A stretch of 64,000 bases of DNA from Sphaerochaetaceae bacterium (GTDB lineage Bacteria; Spirochaetota; Spirochaetia; Sphaerochaetales; Sphaerochaetaceae): positions 1 to 64,000 of the forward strand of contig JAKSPE010000011.1 of the NCBI GenBank assembly GCA_024405015.1. The letters are read 5' to 3'. Shown here in pieces: positions 16,652 through 25,435 of the stretch. Position 1 is the first letter of the stretch. Every line of letters begins with the position of its first letter. The notes beneath the pieces are model-generated. The model made no database searches. It had not been told where the DNA came from and was given only the letters and a program-made list of their open reading frames with translations. The translations under genes and the position numbers were made by a program.

Positions 16652-16855
16652 ATGAGTAAATACGATACTCTCTGGAACTACATCGCAAATCGTATGCAGG
16701 ATAGTTTTCTTCTCTCCTTTGAGGAGATCGAAAAGATCTGCGGCTTTCCGATTGACCATGCGTTTCTGACGTTCAAGAAAGAGCTTCTGGCCTATGGCTA
16801 TCGGGTAGGCAAGATTTCGATGAAAGAGAAGAACGTGGCATTTGAGAAAGTCTGA
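16652..16855 (+). CDS. small conserved hypothetical protein (DUF7662-like)
   Basis: The 67-residue protein begins KYDTLWNYI and contains LSFEEIEKICGFPID, a pattern I associate with small DUF7662-type proteins of the form KYxxLW...LTFxEIExIxGFxLP. It starts 4 bases after the ACT gene. Function unknown. Confidence 0.65.
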   Translation: MSKYDTLWNYIANRMQDSFLLSFEEIEKICGFPIDHAFLTFKKELLAYGYRVGKISMKEKNVAFEKV

Positions 16856-16869
16856 TTGAGGAGGGTGAA

Positions 16870-17565
16870 ATGATGAAGGATGAATGTGTCATCTGCGGCG
16901 CACCGCTTGAATATCTGCAAAAGGATGTTCTTATGACGTGTGAAATCTGTCATAAGAGTGAATTCAGCAAGACTCGATGCACCAATGGCCATTATGTGTG
17001 CAATGACTGTCATACAAGCGGTATGGATGCGATTTTTGGTGTTTGTCTCAATGAGACGTCAAAAGATCCGATTCTCATCATCCGCAAGATGATGGCTTTG
17101 CCATTTTGTCATATGCACGGTCCTGAGCACCATGTCATGGTAGGATCTGCCCTTTTGACTGCCTATCAAAATGCCGGTGGTGACATTGATCTCAAGGCCT
17201 GTTTGGAGGAGATGATGAAAAGAGGCAAGTCCGTGCCAGGTGGAGCTTGTGGCTTCTGGGGTGCTTGCGGAGCGGGAATCAGCGCTGGCATGTTCATTTC
17301 CATCATCACGAAGTCCACACCGCTTGCCAATGAGCCGTGGGGTCTTTCCAACAGAATGACAAGCAAGTCTCTTGATGCCATTGGAAGTGTAGGAGGGCCT
17401 CGTTGCTGTAAGCGCGATTCCTATCTGGCTATCCTCAGTGCCATAGACTTCGTCAAAGAGCATTTGGGGATTCAGATGCAGGCGTCTTCCATTACGTGCA
17501 TCCATTGCGGTCAGAACAACCAGTGCATAGGAATGCGCTGTCCGTTCCATCCAAAGGCCGTTTGA
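16870..17565 (+). CDS. DUF5714-domain protein, cysteine-rich
   Basis: The 231-residue product starts at ATG 16870 after GAGGAGGG. It has two zinc-ribbon-like pairs at the N-terminus (CVICGAP, CEICHKS, CTNGHYVCNDCH) and a C-terminal CIHCGQNNQCIGMRCPFH. The middle has GGACGFWGACGAGIS and SVGGPRCCKRD. This is the DUF5714 layout. In other genomes the domain can be fused to methyltransferases, but no such domain is here. The many cysteines suggest metal or iron-sulfur binding. Function is not established. Confidence 0.78.
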   Translation: MMKDECVICGAPLEYLQKDVLMTCEICHKSEFSKTRCTNGHYVCNDCHTSGMDAIFGVCLNETSKDPILIIRKMMALPFCHMHGPEHHVMVGSALLTAYQNAGGDIDLKACLEEMMKRGKSVPGGACGFWGACGAGISAGMFISIITKSTPLANEPWGLSNRMTSKSLDAIGSVGGPRCCKRDSYLAILSAIDFVKEHLGIQMQASSITCIHCGQNNQCIGMRCPFHPKAV

Positions 17566-17572
17566 GGTTGAA

Positions 17573-18715
17573 CTAGAGCCTGTTTCCGATGCATTTGAGC
17601 ATGATGCGGAATGTCTCTGTATTCTTGATGACTGTGCCTTCTGGGTAATTGTCCTTGAAGAATTGCTCAAGTATCTGGCCGTGAGCGAAAAGATACACAG
17701 GTGTATTGGAATGGTTGGTTCTGCTCCAGGCATAGTACAGGGTGTCTCCATCCTGTTCTGTCACGCTCTTTCCGAGGTTTTCCGATTCGCTTATGGCAAG
17801 ACCTCCTGTCTCGTGGTCTGCTGTCACGAGTAAGACGGTATCGTCTCTGTCTTCCATCCAGGTCGCGATTGCCTTGACCGTTTCGCTGATGCTGACCATG
17901 CTGGCAAGCATTCCATCAACATTGTTTTCATGGGAATACTTGTCGATGTATGCCTGCTCCACCATCAGAACAAAGCCATCTGGATCGCTGTCCAGGTAAT
18001 CCAAAGCAATACTAACGGCATCTTCCAGCGCAATTGGTGCGTCCTTTGTGGCCATATCAAAGATGGCGCAGATCTTGGAAGTTCCCTGTGCGGCTTCGCC
18101 GAATTTTTCAAGATCATCAACATAGAGGTATCCTGCATCCTGAAGTCGTGCGGTCTTGTTCTTGCCGGCAGAGGATGGGATTCTGGATGCGCAAAGAAGG
18201 TCTACGTTGCTGGTCAGCTGTGTATCGAAGATCTGGCTGTAATCGTCCCTTGATGTTGCATGTCCGGAAAAGCCTGCAGGGGTTGCACCTGTGAGGCCAT
18301 CTGTGGTCACGATGCCAGTGGATTTTCCGATATGCTTTGCATAGTCCATAATTGTATGCAGCTCATTCATGGCCGGGTCCACTCCTACATAGGAGTTTAT
18401 GGTAAGCACACCAGTTGCAAGGGCTGTAGCGCCAGCAGCGGAATCGGTGGTGTCCCTTTTTCCCGATGCTTTCACAGAGTCTGTGTTTGACAAAACCTTG
18501 TTCCAGCCATAGAAGGAAAGACCATCTTTGATGTAGGCATTTCCGGCATTCACATGGTTCTGTCCCATGCCATCGCCGATGACGAGTATCACATTGCGAA
18601 TTGGTCCTTCTTCCTTTGTGAAGTCCAGAGAACTATAAGGATGGATCTCGTGTTTACAGGAAACGAGAAGAACGAAAATGGAAATGGCCAGTACGATTGC
18701 TTTGATTTTGCGCAT
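17573..18715 (-). CDS. lipoprotein alkaline phosphatase (PhoA family)
   Basis: From ATG 18715 the product is 380 residues with a lipoprotein signal ending LLVSC. Family residues are visible: the first metal-binding aspartate in VIGDGMG, the nucleophile serine in TDSAAGATALATGV, TTDGLTGATPAGFSGH, and the ADHETGG metal ligands near the C-terminus. It should release phosphate from esters outside the cytoplasmic membrane. It converges on DUF5714 and diverges from the 18.8-kb gene. No PhoB box is obvious. The length is shorter than E. coli PhoA, as in many lipoprotein forms. Confidence 0.9.
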   Translation of the reverse strand: MRKIKAIVLAISIFVLLVSCKHEIHPYSSLDFTKEEGPIRNVILVIGDGMGQNHVNAGNAYIKDGLSFYGWNKVLSNTDSVKASGKRDTTDSAAGATALATGVLTINSYVGVDPAMNELHTIMDYAKHIGKSTGIVTTDGLTGATPAGFSGHATSRDDYSQIFDTQLTSNVDLLCASRIPSSAGKNKTARLQDAGYLYVDDLEKFGEAAQGTSKICAIFDMATKDAPIALEDAVSIALDYLDSDPDGFVLMVEQAYIDKYSHENNVDGMLASMVSISETVKAIATWMEDRDDTVLLVTADHETGGLAISESENLGKSVTEQDGDTLYYAWSRTNHSNTPVYLFAHGQILEQFFKDNYPEGTVIKNTETFRIMLKCIGNRL

Positions 18716-18818
18716 AGGTGAATTATAGGGTTTTCTTCTCATTTTGCCAAATGCACGTTGCTGTGCTATCATCTAAACGTTCCGGTGCCAATGCGCATCG
18801 ATGAAATGGAGAGCTGCG

Positions 18819-19124
18819 ATGAAGAGGGTACGTATCACCGTTATGAGAATGGCCTGCTACGAGGATCTGATGCAAAAGTATGAGAATCCCATTGAGCATG
18901 CCTGTGAAATGAGACTTGGTCAGACGTTCATCTCCGAGAATTGGCAGAAGCCTGAAGGTTTCTGTGACAGTGCCTGGGATAGCATCTCTTCGTTCGTCAT
19001 GACCTTGGCCCATGGTGGGCAGGATATCTATGACGGTTGGATGAAAAACCCAAGATCGGCAATGATCTCATGCAATGACGGTTTCCGACCTGTCAGCTTT
19101 TATCTTGAGGCACTGGACGACTGA
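18819..19124 (+). CDS. TIGR04076-family protein
   Basis: The product is 101 residues from ATG 18819, with GGAGAG just upstream. The pattern of a short N-terminal strand (RITVMR), an acidic/cysteine middle, FCDSAWDSI, and the end SCNDGFRPVSFYLE matches the TIGR04076 family, of unknown function. Its stop overlaps the start of the phosphodiester glycosidase gene. Confidence 0.78.
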   Translation: MKRVRITVMRMACYEDLMQKYENPIEHACEMRLGQTFISENWQKPEGFCDSAWDSISSFVMTLAHGGQDIYDGWMKNPRSAMISCNDGFRPVSFYLEALDD

Positions 19125-20473
19125 TGAAATCCGAGATTCAGACCTTCCATTACGAAAATGGCGATTTGCAGCGTGTGCAGGTTGTGAACTTTGAGGACTT
19201 CGGCAAACTCCGGTTCACACGACCTGACTATGATCCGCAGTCCTTTGTGCGTCTTTGCAGCCTTTTTCGGGATTTCATCATCAAAAAGTATGCGAAAATC
19301 TTTGGCAAAATCGTCATTTTCCGCCTGCCGGATGACGAGAATGTTCCTTTTGATATGGAGCACTCAACCTACGGAAAACTCTATGACCCCTTGGTGGCTG
19401 TGAACATGGCTTTTCGCCGTTCTGTGCACTCCAAACACAGAAAACTGGTGTTTTTGGACGAGACTGTGAAGTCCTACTTCCAGAGCCTCGAGGCCTCTGG
19501 GGACCTTGTGGTGGTGGAGGGTAATCGCGACAGCGTAAGTTTTCTGTCGTTCGGCAAGGGCATGGGATTTCTGAGTCAGGTAGCAGAGCAGGCACAGCTT
19601 GCCTTCAACTGCTCGTTCTTTGTGATGGACATGTTCGATTGTGCAACCGTCTTTGACCGTGATGGCGTTCCTTTGGGACTGGCCCTTCAGGATGGCAAGA
19701 TTCTCAATCCTCCTCAGTTTGGACGAGAAGCTCTGTTTGTTGGCTGTGATGGAAGTGTTCAGATCCGAAAGCCTGACATCCGACAACTTGTGGTTACTGT
19801 GGACGGCATTGACTATGAGCACACAAAGGGTTGCACCTTCTATACCAGACCAGAAAGGCGAAGAACGCCAAAGGGCAAGACCGATATCGTTGTGGTGGAC
19901 AGCCGCGTTGTGGCACTGAACCCAAAGGGACACAGTCCGATTCCTTGTGGTGGTTTTGTAATTCAGTGCGAGAACGAAGTTCCAGAGATTTCTGATACCA
20001 GGGTGACGTACAAGGGCTATGACGATGCGATTTTCGCCGTTCAGGTGGGAAACAGCGCTGTTGTGGATGGTAGACCTACCGATCGCTTCCTGTCTCCGTT
20101 CTACAAGATCTGGAATGTATTCTCCACAGCGTTTCCGCCTTCGCTCTATCCGATGGACTATGAGCATGCCAGAGCGCCTAGAATCGTGTTTGGCGCTGAT
20201 GCTGACGCAAAGCCTATGGTGATGTGGTTCGAAGGTGCCGGGAAGTTCGGCTATGAGCAAGGCAAGGGAAGTTGTGGCGCATCACTTAGTGAATGCGCCA
20301 AGATCGCCAAGGCTCTTGGTATGCAAAATGGGGTTCACCTTGATGGTGGAGGTTCCGCCCAGATTCTGCTGGGTGCAAAGCGCAGTCTTGCGCTTTCCGA
20401 TAGGCGAGCCGACGACTTTTCAGAAGTCGAACGTGCGATTCCTCTAGGGCTTTTGTGGAGTGACAGTGTATGA
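19124..20473 (+). CDS. phosphodiester glycosidase (NAGPA-like) family protein
   Basis: The 449-residue protein ends with a phosphodiester glycosidase domain whose signature is GVHLDGGGSAQILLG near residue 405, the segment that holds the active-site region in NAGPA/YngK-type enzymes. NCSFFVMDM and GCDGSVQIR fit the earlier strands of the fold. The N-terminal ~120 residues are not recognised. No signal peptide is present, so it is cytoplasmic. It overlaps both neighbours by 1-4 bases (TIGR04076 gene upstream, DUF523 downstream). The family removes sugars linked through a phosphodiester; the substrate here is unknown. Confidence 0.83.
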   Translation: MKSEIQTFHYENGDLQRVQVVNFEDFGKLRFTRPDYDPQSFVRLCSLFRDFIIKKYAKIFGKIVIFRLPDDENVPFDMEHSTYGKLYDPLVAVNMAFRRSVHSKHRKLVFLDETVKSYFQSLEASGDLVVVEGNRDSVSFLSFGKGMGFLSQVAEQAQLAFNCSFFVMDMFDCATVFDRDGVPLGLALQDGKILNPPQFGREALFVGCDGSVQIRKPDIRQLVVTVDGIDYEHTKGCTFYTRPERRRTPKGKTDIVVVDSRVVALNPKGHSPIPCGGFVIQCENEVPEISDTRVTYKGYDDAIFAVQVGNSAVVDGRPTDRFLSPFYKIWNVFSTAFPPSLYPMDYEHARAPRIVFGADADAKPMVMWFEGAGKFGYEQGKGSCGASLSECAKIAKALGMQNGVHLDGGGSAQILLGAKRSLALSDRRADDFSEVERAIPLGLLWSDSV

Positions 20474-20889
20474 GAATTCTGGTAAGTGCGTGCCTATTAG
20501 GTGAAAACTGCAAATACAGCGGAGGAAACAACAGAAACCAGAAGGTTCTGGATTTTGTAAAGGGCCATGAGGTTATACCGGTATGTCCTGAGGTTCTGGG
20601 AGGTCTTCCGATTCCTCGGATTCCGTGTGAGATTCGCTGTGGTATTGTGACAAATCGCGAAGGCGTAAGCTGTGACAGGGAGTTTCGAGCCGGCGCGCAG
20701 ATGGCACTTGAAATTGCAAAAAAGCAGAAAGTGGACCTTGCCATTTTGCAGTCAAGAAGTCCATCCTGTGGAGTGAAGCAGATCTACTCCGGTAATTTTG
20801 ATGGAACTTTGGTGGAAGGCTCCGGGGTGTTTGCTGCCATGCTGAAGGAAGCTGGCATCCGAGTGATCGATGCTGAGGATTTGGGTTAA
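20470..20889 (+). CDS. DUF523-family protein
   Basis: The 139-residue protein matches DUF523: SACLLGENCKYSGG at the N-terminus, PVCPEVLGGLPIPR near residue 37 and SRSPSCG near residue 95. The three conserved cysteine sites could bind a metal or iron-sulfur cluster. Standalone DUF523 proteins are common in anaerobes and are not functionally defined. It overlaps the preceding gene by 4 bases. Confidence 0.88.
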   Translation: MRILVSACLLGENCKYSGGNNRNQKVLDFVKGHEVIPVCPEVLGGLPIPRIPCEIRCGIVTNREGVSCDREFRAGAQMALEIAKKQKVDLAILQSRSPSCGVKQIYSGNFDGTLVEGSGVFAAMLKEAGIRVIDAEDLG

Positions 20890-20903
20890 AAAGGGGGAGA
20901 GAT

Positions 20904-21941
20904 ATGAAGATTTTCAAGGGTTTTCAGAAAGGTGTGAATCTTGGTGGATGGATTTCACAGTTCGCCAAATACGAGGAGGAGCATTTCAGAACCTTCATCA
21001 CCGAAAAGGATATCCAGTACATCGCTTCCCTTGGTTTTGACCATGTGCGTGTGCCGGTTGATTACAATGTGCTGGAGGATGAGGAAGGCCATATCAAGCC
21101 AAGTGGTTTTGGTTATCTGGAAAGTTGCAGATCCTGGTGCGAGAAATATGGTCTTAACATGCTCATTGACCTTCATGAGTGCTATGGCTATTCCTTTGAC
21201 CCATTGAAGAAGGATATGGACCGCCGTAAGTTCTTCTATGATGAAGCGCTGCAGGCACGATTCTTCGCTTTGTGGACGGAGATTGCAAACCGCTTCAAGG
21301 CTTACCCGAACCAGGTTGCATTTGAGCCGCTGAATGAAGTTGTGCTGACAGAGGTCGTTGATGCCTGGAATGAGGTTGCCACAAAGTTCGTGAAGCTGAT
21401 TCGCTCCATTTGTCCGACTTCCTATATCATTATCGGTGGTGTCAACTACAATGCGGTTCTTAGTGTTCCGAAACTTCGATTCCCAGTTGATGAGTACACC
21501 GTTTACAACTTCCACTGCTACGAGCCTCATATCTTCACACACCAGGCAGCCTACTGGGTGTTCTACATGCCATCGGATTTCAGAATCGGCTACCCAAAGA
21601 CCATTGCGGAGTACCGAGAGGCAAGCCGTAAGCTTACCGACGATGAGACGACGGCAATCTTTGCAGAGAGCACCGGAGAGATTGGAGTCGACTTCTTTGA
21701 CAAGATCTTCGCTCCTGCCATTGAGGCTGCCAAGAAGGCCGATGTGCCTCTCTATTGCGGTGAGTACGGTGTCATCGATCTTGCCGACAATGAAGACAAG
21801 ATTCGCTGGCTCAATGACATTCATGCCGCATTCCGCAAGTATGGAATCGGTCACGCACTTTGGAACTACAAGGAAAAGGACTTCGGTTTTGTGGATGAGC
21901 GATTTGTCTCCATCAAGGACAAGTTCATCCAGTCTCTTTGA
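20904..21941 (+). CDS. cytoplasmic glycoside hydrolase family 5
   Basis: The 345-residue product is a complete GH5 (beta/alpha)8 barrel of usual size. It starts FQKGVNLGGWIS, has the arginine of HVRVPVDY, the acid/base glutamate in FEPLNEV near residue 143, and the nucleophile glutamate in YCGEYGV near residue 289. No signal peptide is seen, so it acts on imported oligosaccharides, probably beta-linked glucans or mannans. RBS GGGGGAGA precedes the ATG. It follows the phosphodiester glycosidase/DUF523 pair and precedes an aldo/keto reductase on the same strand. Confidence 0.9.
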   Translation: MKIFKGFQKGVNLGGWISQFAKYEEEHFRTFITEKDIQYIASLGFDHVRVPVDYNVLEDEEGHIKPSGFGYLESCRSWCEKYGLNMLIDLHECYGYSFDPLKKDMDRRKFFYDEALQARFFALWTEIANRFKAYPNQVAFEPLNEVVLTEVVDAWNEVATKFVKLIRSICPTSYIIIGGVNYNAVLSVPKLRFPVDEYTVYNFHCYEPHIFTHQAAYWVFYMPSDFRIGYPKTIAEYREASRKLTDDETTAIFAESTGEIGVDFFDKIFAPAIEAAKKADVPLYCGEYGVIDLADNEDKIRWLNDIHAAFRKYGIGHALWNYKEKDFGFVDERFVSIKDKFIQSL

Positions 21942-21974
21942 GACACGTCATTTGCTATAGGGGAGAATCGGGAA

Positions 21975-23090
21975 ATGGATTACCGCGTACATAACAATAA
22001 GAGAATTTCACGACTGGGCTTCGGATGCATGCGTTTTCCGAAGGTTCCTGGAGATGACTATCGTATTGATGAGATGCGAGCTCAGAAGCTTCTTGAGACC
22101 GCCTATGAAAGTGGCGTCACCTATTTTGATACTGCTTGGCCTTATCACAACAAGACCAGCGAGGCTTTTGTTGGAAAGGTTCTGTCCCAGTACCCAAGAG
22201 AAAGCTATGCGGTAGCAACCAAGATGCCTGTAGGACTTGTCAAAACCTTGGATGAGGCCAAGGACGTCTTTGAGACGCAGAAGGCCCATCTTAGAACAGA
22301 TTATATCGACTACTATCTTCTTCATGGTATCAACTATGAGAAATGGCAGATGGCAAAGAGTACTGGCATCTATGACTATCTTCTTGAGAAGAAGGCCAAG
22401 GGCGAGATCCATAACCTGGGATTCTCTTTCCACGGTTATGCCAAGGACATCGCAAGAATCCTGGATGAGGGATCCTTTGATTTTGTCCAAATTCAGCTCA
22501 ATTATGTGGACTGGGAGATGCAGAATGCAGAGTTTGAGTACAACGCAATCGTCTCCAGAGGCCTTCCTGTCATGGTCATGGAGCCATGTAAGGGTGGTGC
22601 CTTGGCAAACCTGCCTTCTGAGGCTGAAAGCCTTCTGAAAGCTGCCCGTCCTGAATCTTCCATTGCCTCCTGGGCTATGCGCTGGGTCGCTTCCCACGAT
22701 GGAGTCATGGTTGTGCTTTCCGGTATGAGTGACGAGGCGCAGACTGCGGATAATCTGAAGACCTTCGACTCTGTGGAGAAGCTCTCTTCGGAAGAGGAAG
22801 CTTTGGTTTTGAAGGCAAAGGGGATTTTCCTCAGCTCTCGTACCATCGGCTGCACCAAGTGCCAGTACTGCATGCCATGCACAAAGGGTCTTGTGATTCC
22901 TGGCATCATTGCCTTGTATAACAAGTACCTTCTGGACCATGATGCGGCTGCTCTCAAGAAGGAGTATGAGGCTCTGCCGATCAAGGGTAGTGATTGCATT
23001 GCCTGTAAGGCCTGTATGCCAAAGTGCCCGCAGTCCATCAACATCCTGGAACACATGAAGCAGATCGACCGCACCGCCAGGTCTCTGTAA
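21975..23090 (+). CDS. aldo/keto reductase with C-terminal 4Fe-4S domain
   Basis: The 371-residue protein has an AKR barrel: RLGFGCMRFP, FDTAWPYHNKTSE with the catalytic tyrosine region, and YLLHGINY. After residue ~290 it carries iron-sulfur motifs CTKCQYCMPC and CIACKACMPKCPQSINI. This AKR-ferredoxin fusion is common in anaerobes, where ferredoxin rather than NADPH may supply electrons. The substrate is unknown. It lies 33 bases after the GH5 gene with GGGGAGA upstream. Confidence 0.9.
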   Translation: MDYRVHNNKRISRLGFGCMRFPKVPGDDYRIDEMRAQKLLETAYESGVTYFDTAWPYHNKTSEAFVGKVLSQYPRESYAVATKMPVGLVKTLDEAKDVFETQKAHLRTDYIDYYLLHGINYEKWQMAKSTGIYDYLLEKKAKGEIHNLGFSFHGYAKDIARILDEGSFDFVQIQLNYVDWEMQNAEFEYNAIVSRGLPVMVMEPCKGGALANLPSEAESLLKAARPESSIASWAMRWVASHDGVMVVLSGMSDEAQTADNLKTFDSVEKLSSEEEALVLKAKGIFLSSRTIGCTKCQYCMPCTKGLVIPGIIALYNKYLLDHDAAALKKEYEALPIKGSDCIACKACMPKCPQSINILEHMKQIDRTARSL

Positions 23091-23142
23091 GTTAAAAAAA
23101 TAAGTAGTTGTGAAAGTAGGTGCAGATTTATAGAAATTTTAC

Positions 23143-23172
23143 TTGAAAAATTTTTTACAATGAGCATATAAT
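23143..23172 (+). promoter_or_regulatory. sigma70-type promoter of the 23.2-kb lipoprotein
   Basis: TTGAAA (23143-23148) and TATAAT (23167-23172) lie 18 bases apart in an A/T-rich gap, about 30 bases before the start codon. Confidence 0.75.
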
Positions 23173-23203
23173 ACTTTTGAAATAAAATTTTAGGGGAGTT
23201 GCT

Positions 23204-23872
23204 ATGAGAAAAGCACTTGTTTTGGTTTTGGCAATTGCAATGGCATTTGCACTTGTTTCATGTAAGGAAGAGGTTACTGAACTTACCTATCAGGAATACC
23301 TGGCTGCTATGACTTTAATGGACTTCGCTGAGGAAGCAGAGGATATGTATGAACCTCAGATCGATTTGAATGGAACTTACAATCTTGCAGAAATTTTTGA
23401 CAAGTATTCTGTTGGTGAGATGTACGATGATTATTTCCTTGAAGGTATCTTTGCCAATTTTGATATTTTCGGCGTAAAGGCTCCAGCAGATTTTGCAGAA
23501 GCATGCGATACAGTGTATGAACAGAATCCTGTCTGGAGAGACTATTACGAGGATTCCATCATGAAGGCTACTGGAACTCTCAAGGTTGAGAACGACAAGG
23601 AAAACGGTGTAGTCAAGTATACTCTCAATGCAGTCTATACTGGTCTTGAGTATCTCGATAAGGAAGGGGAAACTCAGAAGGATGCAAATTTCAGACTTGC
23701 AATTTCCTATACATATGAGGAAGTAGAAACTGAGTACTCATATGTCACAAAAGTTACTGGAATTAAGGTCAACGGAAAGAATATCCCTGATGTTGAAGTG
23801 GAATATGGTAAATCAACTATGACAATCAAGTACAATGGCCATTCCTACACTGGTCCAATGATGTGGAAGTAA
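23204..23872 (+). CDS. lipoprotein of unknown function
   Basis: The 222-residue product has a lipoprotein signal peptide ending ALVSC, then an acidic, aromatic-rich mature part. It starts after GGGGAG. The second half has repeating strand-like segments such as GTLKVENDKENGVVKYTLNA, which suggests a beta-rich fold. I recognise no family. It has its own promoter and terminator, so it is a single-gene unit. Acidic composition and moderate length fit a surface or periplasmic lipoprotein. Confidence 0.8.
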   Translation: MRKALVLVLAIAMAFALVSCKEEVTELTYQEYLAAMTLMDFAEEAEDMYEPQIDLNGTYNLAEIFDKYSVGEMYDDYFLEGIFANFDIFGVKAPADFAEACDTVYEQNPVWRDYYEDSIMKATGTLKVENDKENGVVKYTLNAVYTGLEYLDKEGETQKDANFRLAISYTYEEVETEYSYVTKVTGIKVNGKNIPDVEVEYGKSTMTIKYNGHSYTGPMMWK

Positions 23873-23898
23873 TTGCAATCAGGTAACTGAGTAAACAG

Positions 23899-23935
23899 AA
23901 CGGCTTGCTTCAAACGAGGCAAGCCGTTGTTTTTT
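23899..23935 (+). terminator. rho-independent terminator
   Basis: AACGGCTTGC (23899-23908) pairs with GCAAGCCGTT (23919-23928), followed by GTTTTTTG. It ends the lipoprotein gene and may also serve the convergent kinase gene. Confidence 0.85.
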
Positions 23936-23965
23936 GTCCGAATTGGATGTTGGAATGTGACTTTG

Positions 23966-24892
23966 TCAGTCCTTTGCCTGGATGCCGAACTCCTCTGGTA
24001 GGAATCTTGGGTTGACATTCTCATGGGTGTTGATGACCGATGATGCCAGTCTTGTGCCGATGACGCAGGCTTCCTTGAGTGTCTTTCCGTAGGTAAGGCC
24101 GACACACACGCCGGCAAAGAAGGCATCGCCACATCCTGTGGTATCAATGACATCTGTCTTGATGGCAGGAATCATGCCGCTTTCCCCTTCTGATGTAGCA
24201 TAGACGGAACCCTTTTCACCCATTGTGACAACCATCTTCGGGATTCTTGAGGTCTTGACTCGATCGGCAAGGACTTCTCTCATCTGTTCTGGTGTGAAAT
24301 CGGAATAGTCTTCGGAGAAGTAGATACCTGCTTCCTGCTGGTTGCAGACAAAACAGGAGGTGGATTTGATGAAGTCTCTTCGCTGTACGGCAATGGACAT
24401 GTTGGAAACCAGGGAATAGACGGCCTTGTTGTGCTTTTGTGCTAGTTGGAAGACCTTTTTGACAATCTCTTTCTCAATATCAATCTCGATGGCAATGCTG
24501 TCGGCCTGGCTGAAGATCTCATCGCCGTGCTGCTCAAGAACATCCAAAATCGGCATGAGGTCTGGTCTGGAGGAGACGGAGGCTACAACATCGCCTGCGT
24601 GGTCAAAGACGGCAAGCCATGTTCCCATACCACCCTTGATTTTCTGGATGTATCTGGTGTCGACTTTGTGTCTTTTCAGCTTCTTGAGAACGTCCTCTCC
24701 CAGTGGGGTATCATCGACAATGCTCAAGAGTGTTGGTTTGAGCTCGAGGTTCGCAATATCCTCTGTGAGGTTTCTTGTGACGCCTCCATGGATGGTGTCG
24801 ATGGCTCCTACGTTTCTTCCGCCTGGAATGTAGGTGGAAAGGGAATAACCCTTGATATCAACAAAAATGGCTCCAATTGCAACGATTCCCAT
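23966..24892 (-). CDS. PfkB-family carbohydrate/nucleoside kinase
   Basis: The product is 308 residues. It has the N-terminal GG of PfkB kinases in HGGVTRNLTEDIA near residue 36 and the C-terminal catalytic motif DTTGCGDAFFAGV near residue 241, where the second aspartate is the base. The pattern IGAIFVDIKG at the start and the GGMGTWLAV segment fit sugar or pseudouridine kinases; the exact substrate cannot be assigned. It is a single gene transcribed away from the perR-rbr pair. Confidence 0.85.
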   Translation of the reverse strand: MGIVAIGAIFVDIKGYSLSTYIPGGRNVGAIDTIHGGVTRNLTEDIANLELKPTLLSIVDDTPLGEDVLKKLKRHKVDTRYIQKIKGGMGTWLAVFDHAGDVVASVSSRPDLMPILDVLEQHGDEIFSQADSIAIEIDIEKEIVKKVFQLAQKHNKAVYSLVSNMSIAVQRRDFIKSTSCFVCNQQEAGIYFSEDYSDFTPEQMREVLADRVKTSRIPKMVVTMGEKGSVYATSEGESGMIPAIKTDVIDTTGCGDAFFAGVCVGLTYGKTLKEACVIGTRLASSVINTHENVNPRFLPEEFGIQAKD

Positions 24893-24964
24893 GAAGTGCC
24901 TCCCGATGTGTCCATTAAAATGAAATCGTTTTCATTTGTAAAGGAAAAAATAGTCGGAAGACTC

Positions 24965-24993
24965 TTGTGTTGTTTTTAAATTTAGGATATAGT
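24965..24993 (+). promoter_or_regulatory. candidate perR promoter
   Basis: TTGTGT (24965-24970) and TATAGT (24988-24993) have 17-base spacing. The inverted repeat at 24994 begins directly after the -10 element. Confidence 0.5.
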
Positions 24994-25020
24994 CCTTATT
25001 AGGAATTAATCTTAATAAGG
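24994..25020. promoter_or_regulatory. candidate PerR/Fur operator
   Basis: CCTTATTA (24994-25001) and TTAATAAGG (25012-25020) form an inverted repeat, A/T-rich as in PerR boxes. It lies at the expected transcription start, between the -10 element and the perR ribosome site. PerR autoregulation is common in the family; the site itself is a prediction. Confidence 0.6.
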
Positions 25021-25027
25021 ATGCGAC

Positions 25028-25408
25028 ATGGAAAGGCGAAACACAATTCAGAAACAGCTTGTGCTTGATGCAGTAAGTAGCCTGGCATGTCATGCAACGG
25101 CAGAGGAGGTCTATGCTTTTGTCGCCAAGGATCATCCGAGTGTTGGAAAGGGTACCGTCTACCGCAATCTGAATATCCTGGCTTCGGAAGGGGCGATTCT
25201 GAAGATTGAGGTTCCAGGCAAAGCCGAGCATTTTGACCATAATGTGCACAGTCACTATCATGTGGTCTGCGTGAACTGTGCGAGGATGTTCGATGTGGAT
25301 ATGGAGCCTCTTTCTGACATGAAGCAGCGTATCCGAAACACCAACGGGATTGATTTTCTGGACTATGATCTGGTATTCAAGGGCATTTGCCCAAATTGCA
25401 AAAGATAA
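25028..25408 (+). CDS. perR: Fur-family peroxide-sensing regulator (PerR)
   Basis: The 126-residue Fur-family protein has the helix-turn-helix region GKGTVYRNLNIL near residue 42. Regulatory metal ligands can be placed in EHFDHNVHSHYH near residue 70, and a structural zinc site in CVNCARMFD and CPNCKR. Aspartates near the histidine cluster favour PerR over Fur. ATG 25028 follows AAGGA by 7 bases. The rubrerythrin gene follows after 27 bases, the classic arrangement in anaerobes. Confidence 0.9.
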   Translation: MERRNTIQKQLVLDAVSSLACHATAEEVYAFVAKDHPSVGKGTVYRNLNILASEGAILKIEVPGKAEHFDHNVHSHYHVVCVNCARMFDVDMEPLSDMKQRIRNTNGIDFLDYDLVFKGICPNCKR

Positions 25409-25435
25409 TTATATTTAAATTAAGGAGATAAAGAC

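Noticed and set aside
22008..23054. Long open frame antisense to the aldo/keto reductase
   Set aside because: No family likeness and no ribosome site; complete overlap with a conserved enzyme.
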